From Hymenobacter gelipurpurascens (GTDB lineage Bacteria; Bacteroidota; Bacteroidia; Cytophagales; Hymenobacteraceae): DNA of 64,000 nucleotides. The notes beneath the pieces are model-generated. The model searched no databases, was not told the origin of the DNA, and saw only the letters and a list, made by a program, of their open reading frames with translations. The translations under genes and the position numbers were made by a program. This document shows positions 26,783 through 35,460 of this stretch, piece after piece. The stretch is from positions 248,001 through 312,000 of the forward strand of contig NZ_FYEW01000001.1 in NCBI RefSeq assembly GCF_900187375.1, in the 5' to 3' direction. Each line of letters starts with the position of its first letter. Position 1 is the first letter of the stretch.

Positions 26783-26927
26783 AGAAAGACGAAGGACATG
26801 CAAGAATATAGAAGCTTAAATGTAGCGACAAGTAGCCGCAAAACACAATTTTACCTTCCTGCAATTCCTGCCAGAAAGCTGGCACATGCTCCTGATTCCG
26901 GTCACGGTATCCTGCCGGGAATTGCTG

Positions 26928-26935
26928 TAGTTTTG
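26928..26935 (+). promoter_or_regulatory. -7 box for the SDR gene at 26975
   Basis: TAGTTTTG fits TAnnTTTG exactly and lies 39 bases before the ATG. No TTG at the ideal -33 distance. Confidence 0.45.
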
Positions 26936-26974
26936 CTCTTTCTTCCGCTGACGAATACCGCAGTTTCTTCCCTC

Positions 26975-27781
26975 ATGAAAGATAAAGTAGTGCTCATTAC
27001 GGGTGGCACTTCCGGCATTGGCCGGGCCACCGCAATAGCCTTTGGGCAGGCCGGCGCCCACGTAGTAGTAACCGGCCGCGACGAAGCGCGCCTGCAGGAT
27101 ACCGCCCAGGAACTCACGCGGCTCGGCATCAGCCACCGCACTGTGCGCGCCGATGTGGGCGTGCAGGCCGATGCCCAGCGGGCCGTAGAGGAGACGGTAG
27201 CCGCGTTTGGACGCCTGGATGTGCTCATCAATAACGCCGGCATCAGCATGCGCGCCCTCTTCCGCGATGCCGAGCTGGATGTAATTGAGCGCCTGATGCA
27301 AACCAACTTCTTCGGCACCGTGTATACCACCAAGTTTGCGCTGCCCTACATCACGAAGGTAAAAGGCTCCATTGTCGGCATCAGCAGTATTGCGGGCTAC
27401 CGGGGGCTGCCGGGCCGCACGGGTTACTCCGCCTCAAAATTTGCCATGCACGGCTTCCTGGAAGCACTTCGGACGGAGTTGTTGCCGCAAGGAGTGCACG
27501 TATTGTTGGCTTGCCCGGGCTTCACGGCCTCCAACATTCGCAATACGGCTTTGGCCGCCGATGGCTCGCAGCAGGGCGAGTCGCCGAGGGATGAGCAGAA
27601 GATGATGAGCAGCGAAGAAGTAGCCAAGTACCTGGTAGAAGCCGTGCAGCACCGCCGCCGCGACCTGGTTCTGACGGGCCAGGGTAAACTGACGGTGTTC
27701 CTGAACAAATGGCTCCCAGGTCTTACGGATAAGCTGGTGCTCAGTCACTTTCGCAAAGAAGAACCGGATTTCAACGTATAG
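26975..27781 (+). CDS. SDR-family oxidoreductase (DHRS7-like)
   Basis: A 268-aa classical short-chain dehydrogenase/reductase. The cofactor motif TGGTSGIGRATA, the NNAG motif (VLINNAGIS), the catalytic Ser (VGISSIAGYRG) and YSASK are all in place. The Arg in VTGRDEARL suggests NADP preference. A C-terminal extension with KYLVEAVQHRRRDLVLTGQGK and a lysine-rich tail resembles the DHRS7/YqjQ group. The frame extends 59 codons upstream without homology; the ATG at 26975 is the natural start. Substrate unknown. Confidence 0.86.
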   Translation: MKDKVVLITGGTSGIGRATAIAFGQAGAHVVVTGRDEARLQDTAQELTRLGISHRTVRADVGVQADAQRAVEETVAAFGRLDVLINNAGISMRALFRDAELDVIERLMQTNFFGTVYTTKFALPYITKVKGSIVGISSIAGYRGLPGRTGYSASKFAMHGFLEALRTELLPQGVHVLLACPGFTASNIRNTALAADGSQQGESPRDEQKMMSSEEVAKYLVEAVQHRRRDLVLTGQGKLTVFLNKWLPGLTDKLVLSHFRKEEPDFNV

Positions 27782-27845
27782 CACAGCTGCCTCCTGGCCT
27801 AGCGAATTGCTGACTTAACTAAGGCGCACAGCAAACGAGCGTTAC

Positions 27846-27885
27846 ATCAGAAAAGGGAGTGGCCTAGGCCACTCCCTTTTCTGAT
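27846..27885. terminator. 40-nt perfect palindrome between convergent genes
   Basis: A fully symmetric 40-mer centred on GGCCTAGGCC, so both octamer orientations overlap at its centre. The AAAAGGGAG/CTCCCTTTT sectors give a U-rich tail in each direction. It probably terminates the SDR gene and the minus-strand TPR gene. Confidence 0.78.
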
Positions 27886-27894
27886 AAAGCAGGC

Positions 27895-28623
27895 TTATTG
27901 AACCAGCAGCAGATCGGGCCGGCGGATGTAGGCATCCTGGCCTTTCCAACGGACGCGGTACCAGATATCCTGTTGGCCCTGCACTTCAAACCGGTCGCCG
28001 GCCGCGGCAGTAGTCAGCCAGGCAGCTCCGGCAGCTGGCCCAGCCATCAGGGCCGCATTAGGACGGGCCACCAAGCCCACCCGCACGGGTGCCAGCAGGT
28101 TCAGGAAGGCAGCTACCCCAAGCAGGTAAATGGCATACACAGACCACCAGGTGCGGCCTGCCGTGCGCCGCCGGGCCTGCAGCAGTATTCCTCCCACTAC
28201 GGCTATGGCCAGCAACCCCTGCAACAGCCGGTTGTAGTAGCGCTGAAACGTGATGGCCAGGCTCTGCCGCCACGTATTGGGGTAACCGGTCAGGCGGTAT
28301 TCCTGCGCCAGGGCCACCATCTTGCGCCAGGTAGCATGGCGCGGATACCAGTTTTGAGCCACGCTGAGGTAGTAAAGCGCCGCCGGATAGTGGCCTAGGC
28401 CTTCCTGCACGTAAGCCATCCGAAGCAGCTGACGGGCCGATTGTTGGTCTTGCTGCTCCCGTATTTGGCGATATACACGGAAAGAAGGCTCAGCCTGCCC
28501 GGCTTCAAACAACGAATCGGCCTTTTGCAGCGAGGGATTAATTGTTTGTCCCTGAATGTCTTGCAGGCAAAAAGCTGAAAACAGGGCAAAAAACCAGAAA
28601 AAAATAGCGGGGGTTTTTCGCAA
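27895..28623 (-). CDS. BatE-like TPR and SH3-domain protein
   Basis: A 242-aa envelope protein. The signal or anchor segment (IFFWFFALFSAFCLQ) is followed by TPR-like helices (LQKADSLFEAGQAEPSFRVYRQI, AYVQEGLGHYPAALYYLSVA). Two transmembrane helices (LLAIAVVGGILLQ, VYAIYLLGVAAFLNLL) come next, then a C-terminal bacterial SH3 domain (RFEVQGQQDIWYRVRWKGQDAYIRR). This order matches BatE proteins of Bacteroidota aerotolerance operons, but no BatA-D or MoxR genes are adjacent. The start appears to be a TTG, as no in-frame ATG exists near it. Its promoter region overlaps that of the divergent tRNA-Lys. Confidence 0.72.
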   Translation of the reverse strand: MRKTPAIFFWFFALFSAFCLQDIQGQTINPSLQKADSLFEAGQAEPSFRVYRQIREQQDQQSARQLLRMAYVQEGLGHYPAALYYLSVAQNWYPRHATWRKMVALAQEYRLTGYPNTWRQSLAITFQRYYNRLLQGLLAIAVVGGILLQARRRTAGRTWWSVYAIYLLGVAAFLNLLAPVRVGLVARPNAALMAGPAAGAAWLTTAAAGDRFEVQGQQDIWYRVRWKGQDAYIRRPDLLLVQ

Positions 28624-28628
28624 AACGT

Positions 28629-28659
28629 TTGGAGTATATAAGGTGACCCACTACTTTTG
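28629..28659 (+). promoter_or_regulatory. Promoter of the first tRNA-Lys gene
   Basis: TTG at 28629-28631, exactly 20 bases, then TACTTTTG at 28652-28659. This is a full match to the Bacteroidota primary-sigma consensus (TTG / TAnnTTTG), about 40 bases before the mature tRNA. Confidence 0.8.
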
Positions 28660-28701
28660 TGCCACAATCAGCGAAAAACGTTCGCCAATTGCAAAGAAAA
28701 C

Positions 28702-28777
28702 GATTCTGTAGCTCAGCTGGTAGAGCAATACACTTTTAATGTATGGGTCCTGGGTTCGAATCCCAGCGGGATCACCA
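28702..28777 (+). tRNA. tRNA-Lys (UUU)
   Basis: A complete cloverleaf of 76 nt with encoded CCA. The acceptor GATTCTG pairs with CGGGATC (with two G:U pairs). The D arm is GCTC..GAGC, the anticodon stem ATACA/TGTAT has loop CTTTTAA (anticodon TTT), and the T arm CTGGG-TTCGAAT-CCCAG has a standard loop. Identical to the copy at 30384. Followed by its own terminator. Confidence 0.97.
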
Positions 28778-28784
28778 AAAATGA

Positions 28785-28825
28785 CAACAAAAAGCCTCTG
28801 ACAATCGTCAGAGGCTTTTTTGTTG
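28785..28825 (+). terminator. Terminator of the first tRNA-Lys
   Basis: The stem aaaagcctctgac with gtcagaggctttt, a 4-base loop and a TTTTTT tail, starting 8 bases after the tRNA. Confidence 0.9.
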
Positions 28826-28844
28826 TACCTGGGTTCAGCACGCG

Positions 28845-30038
28845 CTACTTCAGCTTGTCGTAGCGAAGCAACGCCTCCAAGTAGTAATAGTCGGCGTACA
28901 CGAGGGGCGCATCCACTTCTGAGTTGGCCGGTCGGTGAGCTACACTGTGTTTTAGCAGGAAATTCTGGTTTTCGCCAATGGCCGCCCGGTACGCGGGGCT
29001 GCTTAGGCTGAGTAGTATTTGTTCGGCCGCTTTCCGGTAGCGACGGGCATCTGCGGCGGGGCAATACTGGCCTAGCTCCAGCAGCGCCGAGGCCACAATG
29101 GCCGCCGCCGATGCATCGCGCTCTTCCTGCGGAATACGGGGCGCGTTGAAATCCCAATACGGAATTTTGTCGGCGGGTAGGTTGGGGTGGTTTAGAAAGA
29201 AGTCAGCGGTTTTGCGGGCCTGTTGACGGTAGCGGTCCAGCTTGGTATCCCGATACATGGTGGTATAGCCGTAAATGGCCCACGCCTGGCCGCGCGCCCA
29301 CGCCGAGTTGTCGGCGGCGCCTTGGGCGGTCCGTTTGGCTAGCGGCTGGCCGTGGTCGTCGTAGCATACCACATGGTACGTGCTGCCATCGGGGCGGAAA
29401 TGGTGACGGAGCGTATTGTCGGCGTGCGTGATGCTGAGGCGCCGCAGCGTAGAATCGCCGGTGGTGCGGGCGGCCCAGCAGAGCAGCTCCAGGTTCATCA
29501 TATTATCGATGATAACCGGATAGGTGAAGCCCGCAAACTCATTCCAGGATTTGATAAGGCCCACCTGAGGGTTGAAACGCGTAGCAAGCGACTGCGCTCC
29601 GGTCAGCATAATGGGCTTGTAGGCCACGTTTTGCGTGAGGCGGTAGCCATTGCCGAAAGGGCAATACAGCATAAAGCCCAGGTCGTGAGTGCTGGTATTG
29701 TGCTGCTCCTTGGCCATTGCCATGCTCCACCGGTCGGCGGCCTGCTGCCATTGCGGCTTGCGCGTGTAGTCATACAGATACCACAGCGAGCCGCCAAAAA
29801 AGCCGCTGGTCCACCACTCCGAGGGGGTGTCTTTCAGGGTGCCATCGGGCCGGACGGAATAGGGAAACTTTGTGAGGTCGGGGTGAGACTGTAACAGCAG
29901 GGAGTACTGTTTCTCGGCCCGCGCAAATTCCTGCCGGACATTTAGGCGGCGCGCTTGCGCGAAGGCTGGTAGGCCACTACAGCAGCAGGCTACACAAAAG
30001 GCAGCCACAAAGCGCAAGAAATCAACAGTACGAATCAT
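28845..30038 (-). CDS. GH88-family unsaturated uronyl hydrolase
   Basis: A 397-aa exported hydrolase of the alpha/alpha-barrel GH88 family, which removes the 4,5-unsaturated uronic acid left by polysaccharide lyases. The signal peptide ends near PAFAQA. The two family Asp residues fall in STHDLGFMLY and IIDNMMNLELL, and DNSAWARGQAWAIYGYTTMYR is a hallmark. Length is normal. No polysaccharide lyase or SusC/D pair is nearby, so it does not sit in a standard utilization locus; the beta-helix protein at 43772 is over 13 kb away. It lies between two identical tRNA-Lys genes on the opposite strand. Confidence 0.88.
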   Translation of the reverse strand: MIRTVDFLRFVAAFCVACCCSGLPAFAQARRLNVRQEFARAEKQYSLLLQSHPDLTKFPYSVRPDGTLKDTPSEWWTSGFFGGSLWYLYDYTRKPQWQQAADRWSMAMAKEQHNTSTHDLGFMLYCPFGNGYRLTQNVAYKPIMLTGAQSLATRFNPQVGLIKSWNEFAGFTYPVIIDNMMNLELLCWAARTTGDSTLRRLSITHADNTLRHHFRPDGSTYHVVCYDDHGQPLAKRTAQGAADNSAWARGQAWAIYGYTTMYRDTKLDRYRQQARKTADFFLNHPNLPADKIPYWDFNAPRIPQEERDASAAAIVASALLELGQYCPAADARRYRKAAEQILLSLSSPAYRAAIGENQNFLLKHSVAHRPANSEVDAPLVYADYYYLEALLRYDKLK

Positions 30039-30383
30039 GGCAACAAGCTACGCTAAATGCAGATATCCGGGCATGGAGCTAAGGCAGTCGGCTGTCCTGA
30101 GACCAAAAGGCGGTAGTCAAGTAGTCAAGCGTTTGCTTTCTACACGACAGGCTATTTGTGCCAGCATTGGGGAGAGGAAATCAGGCTAGATCAGCGACTG
30201 CAAAGATTTTGTCAATTATTTTTTGCTGGCCGTAGATTCTGTTTGTGAGATATTTATGCTGGTGAAAGCGACGAAATAAGCCCTCCGTAAGTAACTAAAG
30301 CGTAAGCCGGATTTGCAGAAGCCAACTCAACCTTCTACTTTTGCCATCCCTTCTACGGAGAACAAGGCCGGAAAGAGGGAAAC
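30039..30383. other. Spacer with tRNA promoter only
   Basis: 345 bases between the GH88 start and the second tRNA-Lys. No gene is visible. The only clear element is the tRNA promoter at its right end. Confidence 0.5.
30313..30343 (+). promoter_or_regulatory. Promoter of the second tRNA-Lys gene
   Basis: TTG at 30313-30315, exactly 20 bases, TACTTTTG at 30336-30343. Same boxes and spacing as the first tRNA-Lys promoter although most other bases differ. Confidence 0.8.
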
Positions 30384-30459
30384 GATTCTGTAGCTCAGCT
30401 GGTAGAGCAATACACTTTTAATGTATGGGTCCTGGGTTCGAATCCCAGCGGGATCACCA
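30384..30459 (+). tRNA. tRNA-Lys (UUU), second copy
   Basis: Base-for-base identical to the tRNA at 28702-28777, including CCA. The identity extends only about five bases upstream (aaacg) and two downstream. Confidence 0.97.
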
Positions 30460-30463
30460 AAGG

Positions 30464-30500
30464 GAAGCCCCGTTTGCAAGCTGCAAACGGGGCTTTTTGC
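30464..30500 (+). terminator. Terminator of the second tRNA-Lys
   Basis: A 14-bp stem (aagccccgtttgca with tgcaaacggggctt), 3-base loop, then TTT. Unrelated in sequence to the terminator of the first copy. Confidence 0.88.
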
Positions 30501-30721
30501 TTGTTGCTGCAGCTCCAAACCGAGGATATCAAGCTCAATTACATACCTTCTGGGAAGGCGGGCATAGTCTGCAGCGACAATTGAAACACAGGCGACGTGT
30601 TAGGGGATGAGTGCATGGCCGCCTGCCATTTATAGGCCTGTTATTAAGGCTCAATCCAAACTTCATGTAACCTATATGTGTGCAGCGTAGTCTTACAGGG
30701 TATTCACCTTACTCTTGAGCT

Positions 30722-31537
30722 ATGGCAACTGCTGCACCACAACGCCTTCAACATCAAATTGCCCTCGTGACGGGCGGTAGCTCCGGCATTGGGGCCGGCG
30801 TATGCCTGGCTCTGGCTGCCGAAGGCGCTACGGTAGTAGTAAATTACTCGCACAGCCCCGAGGGCGCTGAGGAAACTGTAGGAGAAATTGAAAAAGCCGG
30901 TGGCAAGGCTATAGCCTTGAAGGCTGATGTAAGCAAGGAAGACGACGTGCTTCGGATGTTCTCGCAGATCCGGGAGCAGTTCGGTACCCTGCATATTTTG
31001 GTAAGCAACGCCGGCATTCAGGAAGATGCCCCGTTTCTGGACATGACCTTGGAACAGTGGCAGAAAGTGCTGGATGTGAACCTGACGGGCCAGTTCCTGT
31101 GTGCCCGCGAAGCCGCCCGGGAGTTCATGCGGCGCGGTCCCCAGCCCGAGATATCCAAAGCGACGGGCAAGATTATCTGCATGAGCTCGGTGCACGAAGT
31201 GATTCCATGGGCCGGCCACGTCAACTACGCCACCAGCAAGGGCGGCATTATGCTGCTCATGAAAAGCATGGCCCAGGAGCTGGCCCCGCACAAAATCCGG
31301 GTGAACAGCATCGGGCCCGGCGCCATCAAGACGCCCATCAACAACGAAGCCTGGGAAACCCCGGAAGCGGCCAAAAAGCTGCTGGAACTCATTCCGTACG
31401 GCCGCATTGGGGAGCCTGATGATATTGGCAAAGTAGCCGTGTGGCTGGCCTCCGATGAAGCCGACTACATTACGGGCGTTACACTATTTGCCGATGGCGG
31501 CATGACGCTCTATCCGGGCTTCGCTTCCAACGGCTGA
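30722..31537 (+). CDS. Glucose 1-dehydrogenase-like SDR
   Basis: A 271-aa SDR matching the glucose 1-dehydrogenase subgroup. Motifs: TGGSSGIGAGVCLAL, VSNAGIQEDAPF, CMSSVHEVIPW, YATSKGG, and PGAIKTPINNEAW with the C-terminal ITGVTLFADGGMTLYPGF. The VVVNYSHSPEGAEET loop after strand 2 favours NADP. It is 95 bases upstream of a GH63-like glucosidase on the same strand, so the pair may release and oxidise glucose; this is inference from proximity. A near-consensus TACTCTTG (30710-30717) ends four bases before the ATG. Confidence 0.88.
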   Translation: MATAAPQRLQHQIALVTGGSSGIGAGVCLALAAEGATVVVNYSHSPEGAEETVGEIEKAGGKAIALKADVSKEDDVLRMFSQIREQFGTLHILVSNAGIQEDAPFLDMTLEQWQKVLDVNLTGQFLCAREAAREFMRRGPQPEISKATGKIICMSSVHEVIPWAGHVNYATSKGGIMLLMKSMAQELAPHKIRVNSIGPGAIKTPINNEAWETPEAAKKLLELIPYGRIGEPDDIGKVAVWLASDEADYITGVTLFADGGMTLYPGFASNG

Positions 31538-31632
31538 GGCTAGCCATTTGGCAGAGCGTAGGCCACTCCTGAGGAGCCAGCAAGCGCGCAGGGCAGAAGG
31601 GGCTGCCCGTGTAGATATTCAACAACGGCAGC

Positions 31633-34284
31633 ATGGGGCAGATGAACCAGGAGCAGATCCGGCAGCAGCAGGCCCGAGAGGGCAAAGCGCCGTGGCATAA
31701 GTTTGGACCATACGTATCGGATAGGCAGTGGGGCACGGTGCGCGAGGACTACAGCCCCGATGGCAACGCCTGGGCCTACACCACCCACGACATGGCCCGC
31801 AGCCTGGCCTACCGCTGGGGAGAGGAAGGCATTGGGGGCATCTGCGACGACCAGCAGCTGCTTTGCCTGGCCCTGGGCTTCTGGAACGGGCAGGACCCCA
31901 TTCTGAAAGAGCGGTTTTTTGGGCTGAGCGGAATTGAGGGTAACCACGGCGAGGATGTAAAAGAGGTGTACTACTACCTCGATAATACGCCCACGCACTC
32001 CTATATGGAGATGCTCTACAAGTATCCGCAGCACGCCTTTCCGTATGAGTGGCTGGTACAGGAAAACGCCCGACGTGGCCGCCAGAAGCCCGAATTTGAA
32101 TTGCAGGATACCAGCATCTTTCGGCAGGACCGCTACTTCGATATCCGACTGGAGTATGCCAAGGCTGATCCAAAGGACTTGCTGCTGCTCATCACGGTGC
32201 ACAACCATGGCGCCAGCGAAGCACCGCTCCACATTCTGCCGCAGCTCTGGTTTCGGAATACCTGGAGCTGGGGCTATGAGGCCTACAAGCCCGAGCTGAG
32301 CGCCACCGAAGATGGCCATATCCGCATCAGCCACATCAGCTTGCCGGCTTTGCAGCTATATTGTGAGCAAACGGCTGAACAAGCCGCTGCACTGCTTTTC
32401 TGCGACAATGAAACCAACACTGAGCGCCTATACCAATCGGCAAACACCTCGGCGTACTATAAAGATGGCATTCAGGACTACGTAACGCGGGGCACCCCGG
32501 AAACGGTGAACCCCGCCCAGACTGGCACCAAAGCAGCCGCGCACTACTGCGTGATGGTACCGCCGGGCGAAAGCCGTATGGTGCGGGTGCGGCTGGCCGC
32601 GCCTGGCCTAACCGAACCGTTCCAGGACTTTGCGGAAATCATGCACTTGCGCGCTTCCGAAGCTGATGCGTACTACCACGATCTGCACACTGAACATGCC
32701 AGCCCCGATGCTCGCCTGATACAGCGGCAGGCTTTGGCCGGCATGCTCTGGAGCAAGCAGTTCTATTATTATGATGTAAGCCAGTGGCTCGACGGCGACC
32801 CAGCCCAGCCCGCGCCTCCGCCGGAGCGCCAGGAAGGCCGCAACAGCAAGTGGCGTCACCTCAACAACGCCGACATTATCTCGATGCCGGATAAGTGGGA
32901 GTACCCGTGGTATGCTGCCTGGGACCTAGCGTTTCATACCATTGCCTTGGCCCTTGTAGATGCTGACTTTGCGAAAAAGCAACTGCTGCTGCTCACTCAG
33001 GACTGGTATATGCAGCCCAACGGCCAGCTACCCGCTTACGAGTGGAAGCTGGAAGATGTGAACCCGCCCGTACAGGCCTACGCTGCCTGGCGCGTGTACA
33101 AAATGGAGCGTAAGCAGGAGGGCAAGGGCGACACCGTCTTTTTGGAGAAAATATTTCATCGGCTCCTGATCAATTTTACGTGGTGGGTGAACCGCAAAGA
33201 CCACGATAACCGCAACCTCTTCCAGGGCGGCTTCCTGGGTCTCGATAACATTGGCGTATTCGACCGCAGCGCCTCCCTGCCCGATGGCGCCCTCATGGAG
33301 CAGGCCGATGCGACAAGCTGGATGGCCATGTTTGCCCTGAACATGATGCGCATATCCCTGGAACTGGCCAAAGCCAACCCGGTGTACCAGGAAATGGCCA
33401 GCAAGTTCTTCGAGCATTTCCTCTACATCGCGGAGGCCATGACCAACGTCGATGAGCAGCACATTGACCTCTGGGATGAGGAAGATGAGTTCTACTATGA
33501 TGTACTCAAAACTTCCGATGATGAGCGCATTCCCCTCAAGGTACGCTCCATGGTGGGCCTGATTCCGCTGTTTGCGGTAGAAGTGCTTGATGAGAGTACG
33601 CTGCAGGAGGTGCCGCATTTTGTGAAGCGCCTGAACTGGTTTCTCGACCACCGGCCGAATCTGGCCCGGCTGGTTTCGCGGTGGCAGGAGCCCAATTCCG
33701 GCCAGCTTCATTTGCTTTCCCTGTTGCGTGGCCACCGCATGAAAATGCTGCTGCGCCGCATGCTCGATGAGGCTGAGTTCCTGTCAGAATTTGGGGTGAG
33801 GTCTCTGTCGCGCTACCACGAGCAGAACCCCTATGTGTTCCAGCACAAGGGTTCGCGCAGCTTCACAGTGGCCTACGAGCCCGGCGAATCCAGCACTGAT
33901 CTGTTCGGGGGCAATTCCAACTGGCGCGGCCCCATCTGGTTTCCCGTCAACTTCCTGCTCATCGAGTCGTTGCAGCGCTTCCATTACTACTACGGCGACG
34001 ATTTCCAAGTAGAATACCCCACCGGCTCCGGCCACTACAGCACGTTGCTGCAGATATCGGAAGCCCTGACGGAACGGCTGACCAAGCTCTTTCTGCGCAA
34101 CGAGCAGGGCTTCCGGCCCGCCCTCGGCGAGGATAAGCACCTGCAAACGGGCCCGCACTGCCGCGACAACCTCCTGTTTCATGAGTACTTCCACGCCGAA
34201 ACCGGGAAAGGACTGGGCGCCAGCCATCAGACCGGCTGGACGGGCCTCATTGCCAAGCTGCTGCCCCACAAACATGGGAACTAA
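31633..34284 (+). CDS. GH63 / MGH1-like glucosidase
   Basis: A large cytoplasmic glycoside hydrolase (883 aa, no signal peptide) of the GH63-type alpha/alpha-barrel family often annotated as glucosidase or mannosylglycerate hydrolase-like. Recognisable segments include WGTVREDYSPDGNAWAY near the N-terminus, a mid-protein YPWYAAWDLAFHTIALALVD with the putative catalytic Asp, GGFLGLDNIGVFDRS, and GNSNWRGPIWFPVNFLLIESL near the C-terminus. Likely substrates are compatible-solute glucosides or short alpha-glucans. A second ATG four codons in is possible. No partners other than the SDR upstream. Confidence 0.85.
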   Translation: MGQMNQEQIRQQQAREGKAPWHKFGPYVSDRQWGTVREDYSPDGNAWAYTTHDMARSLAYRWGEEGIGGICDDQQLLCLALGFWNGQDPILKERFFGLSGIEGNHGEDVKEVYYYLDNTPTHSYMEMLYKYPQHAFPYEWLVQENARRGRQKPEFELQDTSIFRQDRYFDIRLEYAKADPKDLLLLITVHNHGASEAPLHILPQLWFRNTWSWGYEAYKPELSATEDGHIRISHISLPALQLYCEQTAEQAAALLFCDNETNTERLYQSANTSAYYKDGIQDYVTRGTPETVNPAQTGTKAAAHYCVMVPPGESRMVRVRLAAPGLTEPFQDFAEIMHLRASEADAYYHDLHTEHASPDARLIQRQALAGMLWSKQFYYYDVSQWLDGDPAQPAPPPERQEGRNSKWRHLNNADIISMPDKWEYPWYAAWDLAFHTIALALVDADFAKKQLLLLTQDWYMQPNGQLPAYEWKLEDVNPPVQAYAAWRVYKMERKQEGKGDTVFLEKIFHRLLINFTWWVNRKDHDNRNLFQGGFLGLDNIGVFDRSASLPDGALMEQADATSWMAMFALNMMRISLELAKANPVYQEMASKFFEHFLYIAEAMTNVDEQHIDLWDEEDEFYYDVLKTSDDERIPLKVRSMVGLIPLFAVEVLDESTLQEVPHFVKRLNWFLDHRPNLARLVSRWQEPNSGQLHLLSLLRGHRMKMLLRRMLDEAEFLSEFGVRSLSRYHEQNPYVFQHKGSRSFTVAYEPGESSTDLFGGNSNWRGPIWFPVNFLLIESLQRFHYYYGDDFQVEYPTGSGHYSTLLQISEALTERLTKLFLRNEQGFRPALGEDKHLQTGPHCRDNLLFHEYFHAETGKGLGASHQTGWTGLIAKLLPHKHGN

Positions 34285-34530
34285 GTGGCCTAGAGGACGC
34301 CTAGCCCAATAGCGACAAGGCTTCAGCAGCCCGTGTGCCTGGTTTCTCTCTTTTGTATTGTGCTGCCTTTAACCAAAAGCATAAGGCATAAAAGCAGTAA
34401 AGAGAAGGAGGTAGCGTGGGCTTATGACTGATTTACACATGCATCGTGGTAAATTTGCTTATACTCCTGTTTCAAACGGTGCCTTTCTACTTTCCCGGAG
34501 CCTTTTCGTGCGCTTCGTTGTTCTTTCTGT

Positions 34531-35238
34531 GTGATTGATTCCAGCTCTACTACCACGCCGCGCCCCGATCTCCTGCGCATTCCTTACGACGATTACCGGG
34601 CCCTGCCCGCCATTGCAAATTCTGATTTGTCGCGTCTGCGCGATGCTCTCTACGGGCGCCCGCCGCGCACTACGTCGTCTACGGGGGCACTAGGCCTAGG
34701 TACGGCTTTCCACACAGCCCTACTGGAGCCGGAGCTCTACGAGCCTGGCCTACCGGGCATTAATGATACCCTGATCTGGTGGATGGTAGATGGCGTGAAG
34801 CTTAACGATGAGGTGAAGCGCCTGCTCGAAATCGGGACGCCGGAGCCCAGCTGCATCTTCACGGAGCCAAACACCAACACCCTCTGTAAGCTCCGCGCCG
34901 ATCTGGTCATCGACCACCCCGATGAGCCCTACACCATCATCGATTTCAAGACCACGCTGGCCCGCGACTACAGCCACTTTGTGGCCCAGTGCAGCGGCTA
35001 CGACTACGACCGGCAGGCCGCATTCTATTCCGATGCCTTGCAGGCCGAGCGTTTTTTGCTGGTGGGAGTGCAGAAGGTAGAGCCGTTTGAGCTGTTCGTG
35101 TTTGAAGTGCCGCCGCATATGCTGGCCGAGGGACGTGCCAAGTATCAGCGCCTGCTCCGGTTGCTGCAGCCCGATGTGCTGGTGCCTACCGCCGTGGCCA
35201 ACGCAGTACGCGAAGTGCGGGATTCGCTCAACGGGTAG
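34531..35238 (+). CDS. RecE/exodeoxyribonuclease VIII-like PD-(D/E)XK nuclease
   Basis: A 235-aa member of the PDDEXK exonuclease VIII C-terminal-like group. Visible: GLGTAFHTALLEPELYE (conserved H and E), then RADLVID...YTIIDFKTT, which is the D-x(n)-D-x-K active site, and YDRQAAFYSDAL, the conserved Q-x3-Y motif of this clade. The family is usually phage-borne and paired with a RecT annealase; no RecT or phage gene is seen here, and the protein is about as long as the nuclease domain alone. The start is a GTG. It directly precedes the asnA attenuator on the same strand, but with its own promoter there the two look independent. Confidence 0.78.
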   Translation: MIDSSSTTTPRPDLLRIPYDDYRALPAIANSDLSRLRDALYGRPPRTTSSTGALGLGTAFHTALLEPELYEPGLPGINDTLIWWMVDGVKLNDEVKRLLEIGTPEPSCIFTEPNTNTLCKLRADLVIDHPDEPYTIIDFKTTLARDYSHFVAQCSGYDYDRQAAFYSDALQAERFLLVGVQKVEPFELFVFEVPPHMLAEGRAKYQRLLRLLQPDVLVPTAVANAVREVRDSLNG

Positions 35239-35315
35239 CCATTTTCACGAGTAGTCGTATAAGTAGCCAGACGAGGACACGCGGAATAGATAATAAAAAA
35301 ATAACATTGAATTAA

Positions 35316-35346
35316 TTGCGATAATTAATTCGATTGTCTATACTTG
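35316..35346 (+). promoter_or_regulatory. Promoter of the asnA leader
   Basis: TTG at 35316-35318, 20 bases, then TATACTTG at 35339-35346 (7 of 8 to TAnnTTTG). Predicted start near 35349-35351, about 24 nt before the leader ATG. Confidence 0.6.
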
Positions 35347-35373
35347 TAATACCAAATCGAAAACAGCACACAA

Positions 35374-35460
35374 ATGCACTTTTTCAGCAATAATCTTCCT
35401 AATAATAACTCGAATAATAATATTCGGGACTGGAAGGCTATTGCTCCATTGGAGAACTGA
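35374..35460 (+). CDS. Asparagine-rich leader peptide of asnA
   Basis: A 28-codon ORF beginning MHFFSNNLPNNNSNNNIRDW and ending in KAIAPLEN. Eight of residues 6-16 are Asn (AAT AAT, AAT AAT AAC, AAT AAT AAT) and the last residue is also Asn. The ORF lies 218 bases before asnA, asparagine synthetase. Its 3' part encodes one arm of an antiterminator hairpin. By analogy with TrpL, HisL and similar leaders, ribosome stalling at these codons when Asn-tRNA is scarce would permit transcription of asnA. There is no Shine-Dalgarno, as usual in Bacteroidota; an A-rich stretch (cacacaa) precedes the ATG. No known name that I can assign. Confidence 0.82.
   Translation: MHFFSNNLPNNNSNNNIRDWKAIAPLEN

Noticed and set aside
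27895..28623. Full Bat aerotolerance operon
   Set aside because: Only a BatE-like gene is present; no MoxR, BatA, BatB or BatD neighbours on either side.
28845..30038. GH88 gene between tRNA copies as an integrated element with tRNA attachment sites
   Set aside because: No integrase, the tRNAs are complete, and no duplicated flanks beyond the tRNA genes themselves and a few bases.
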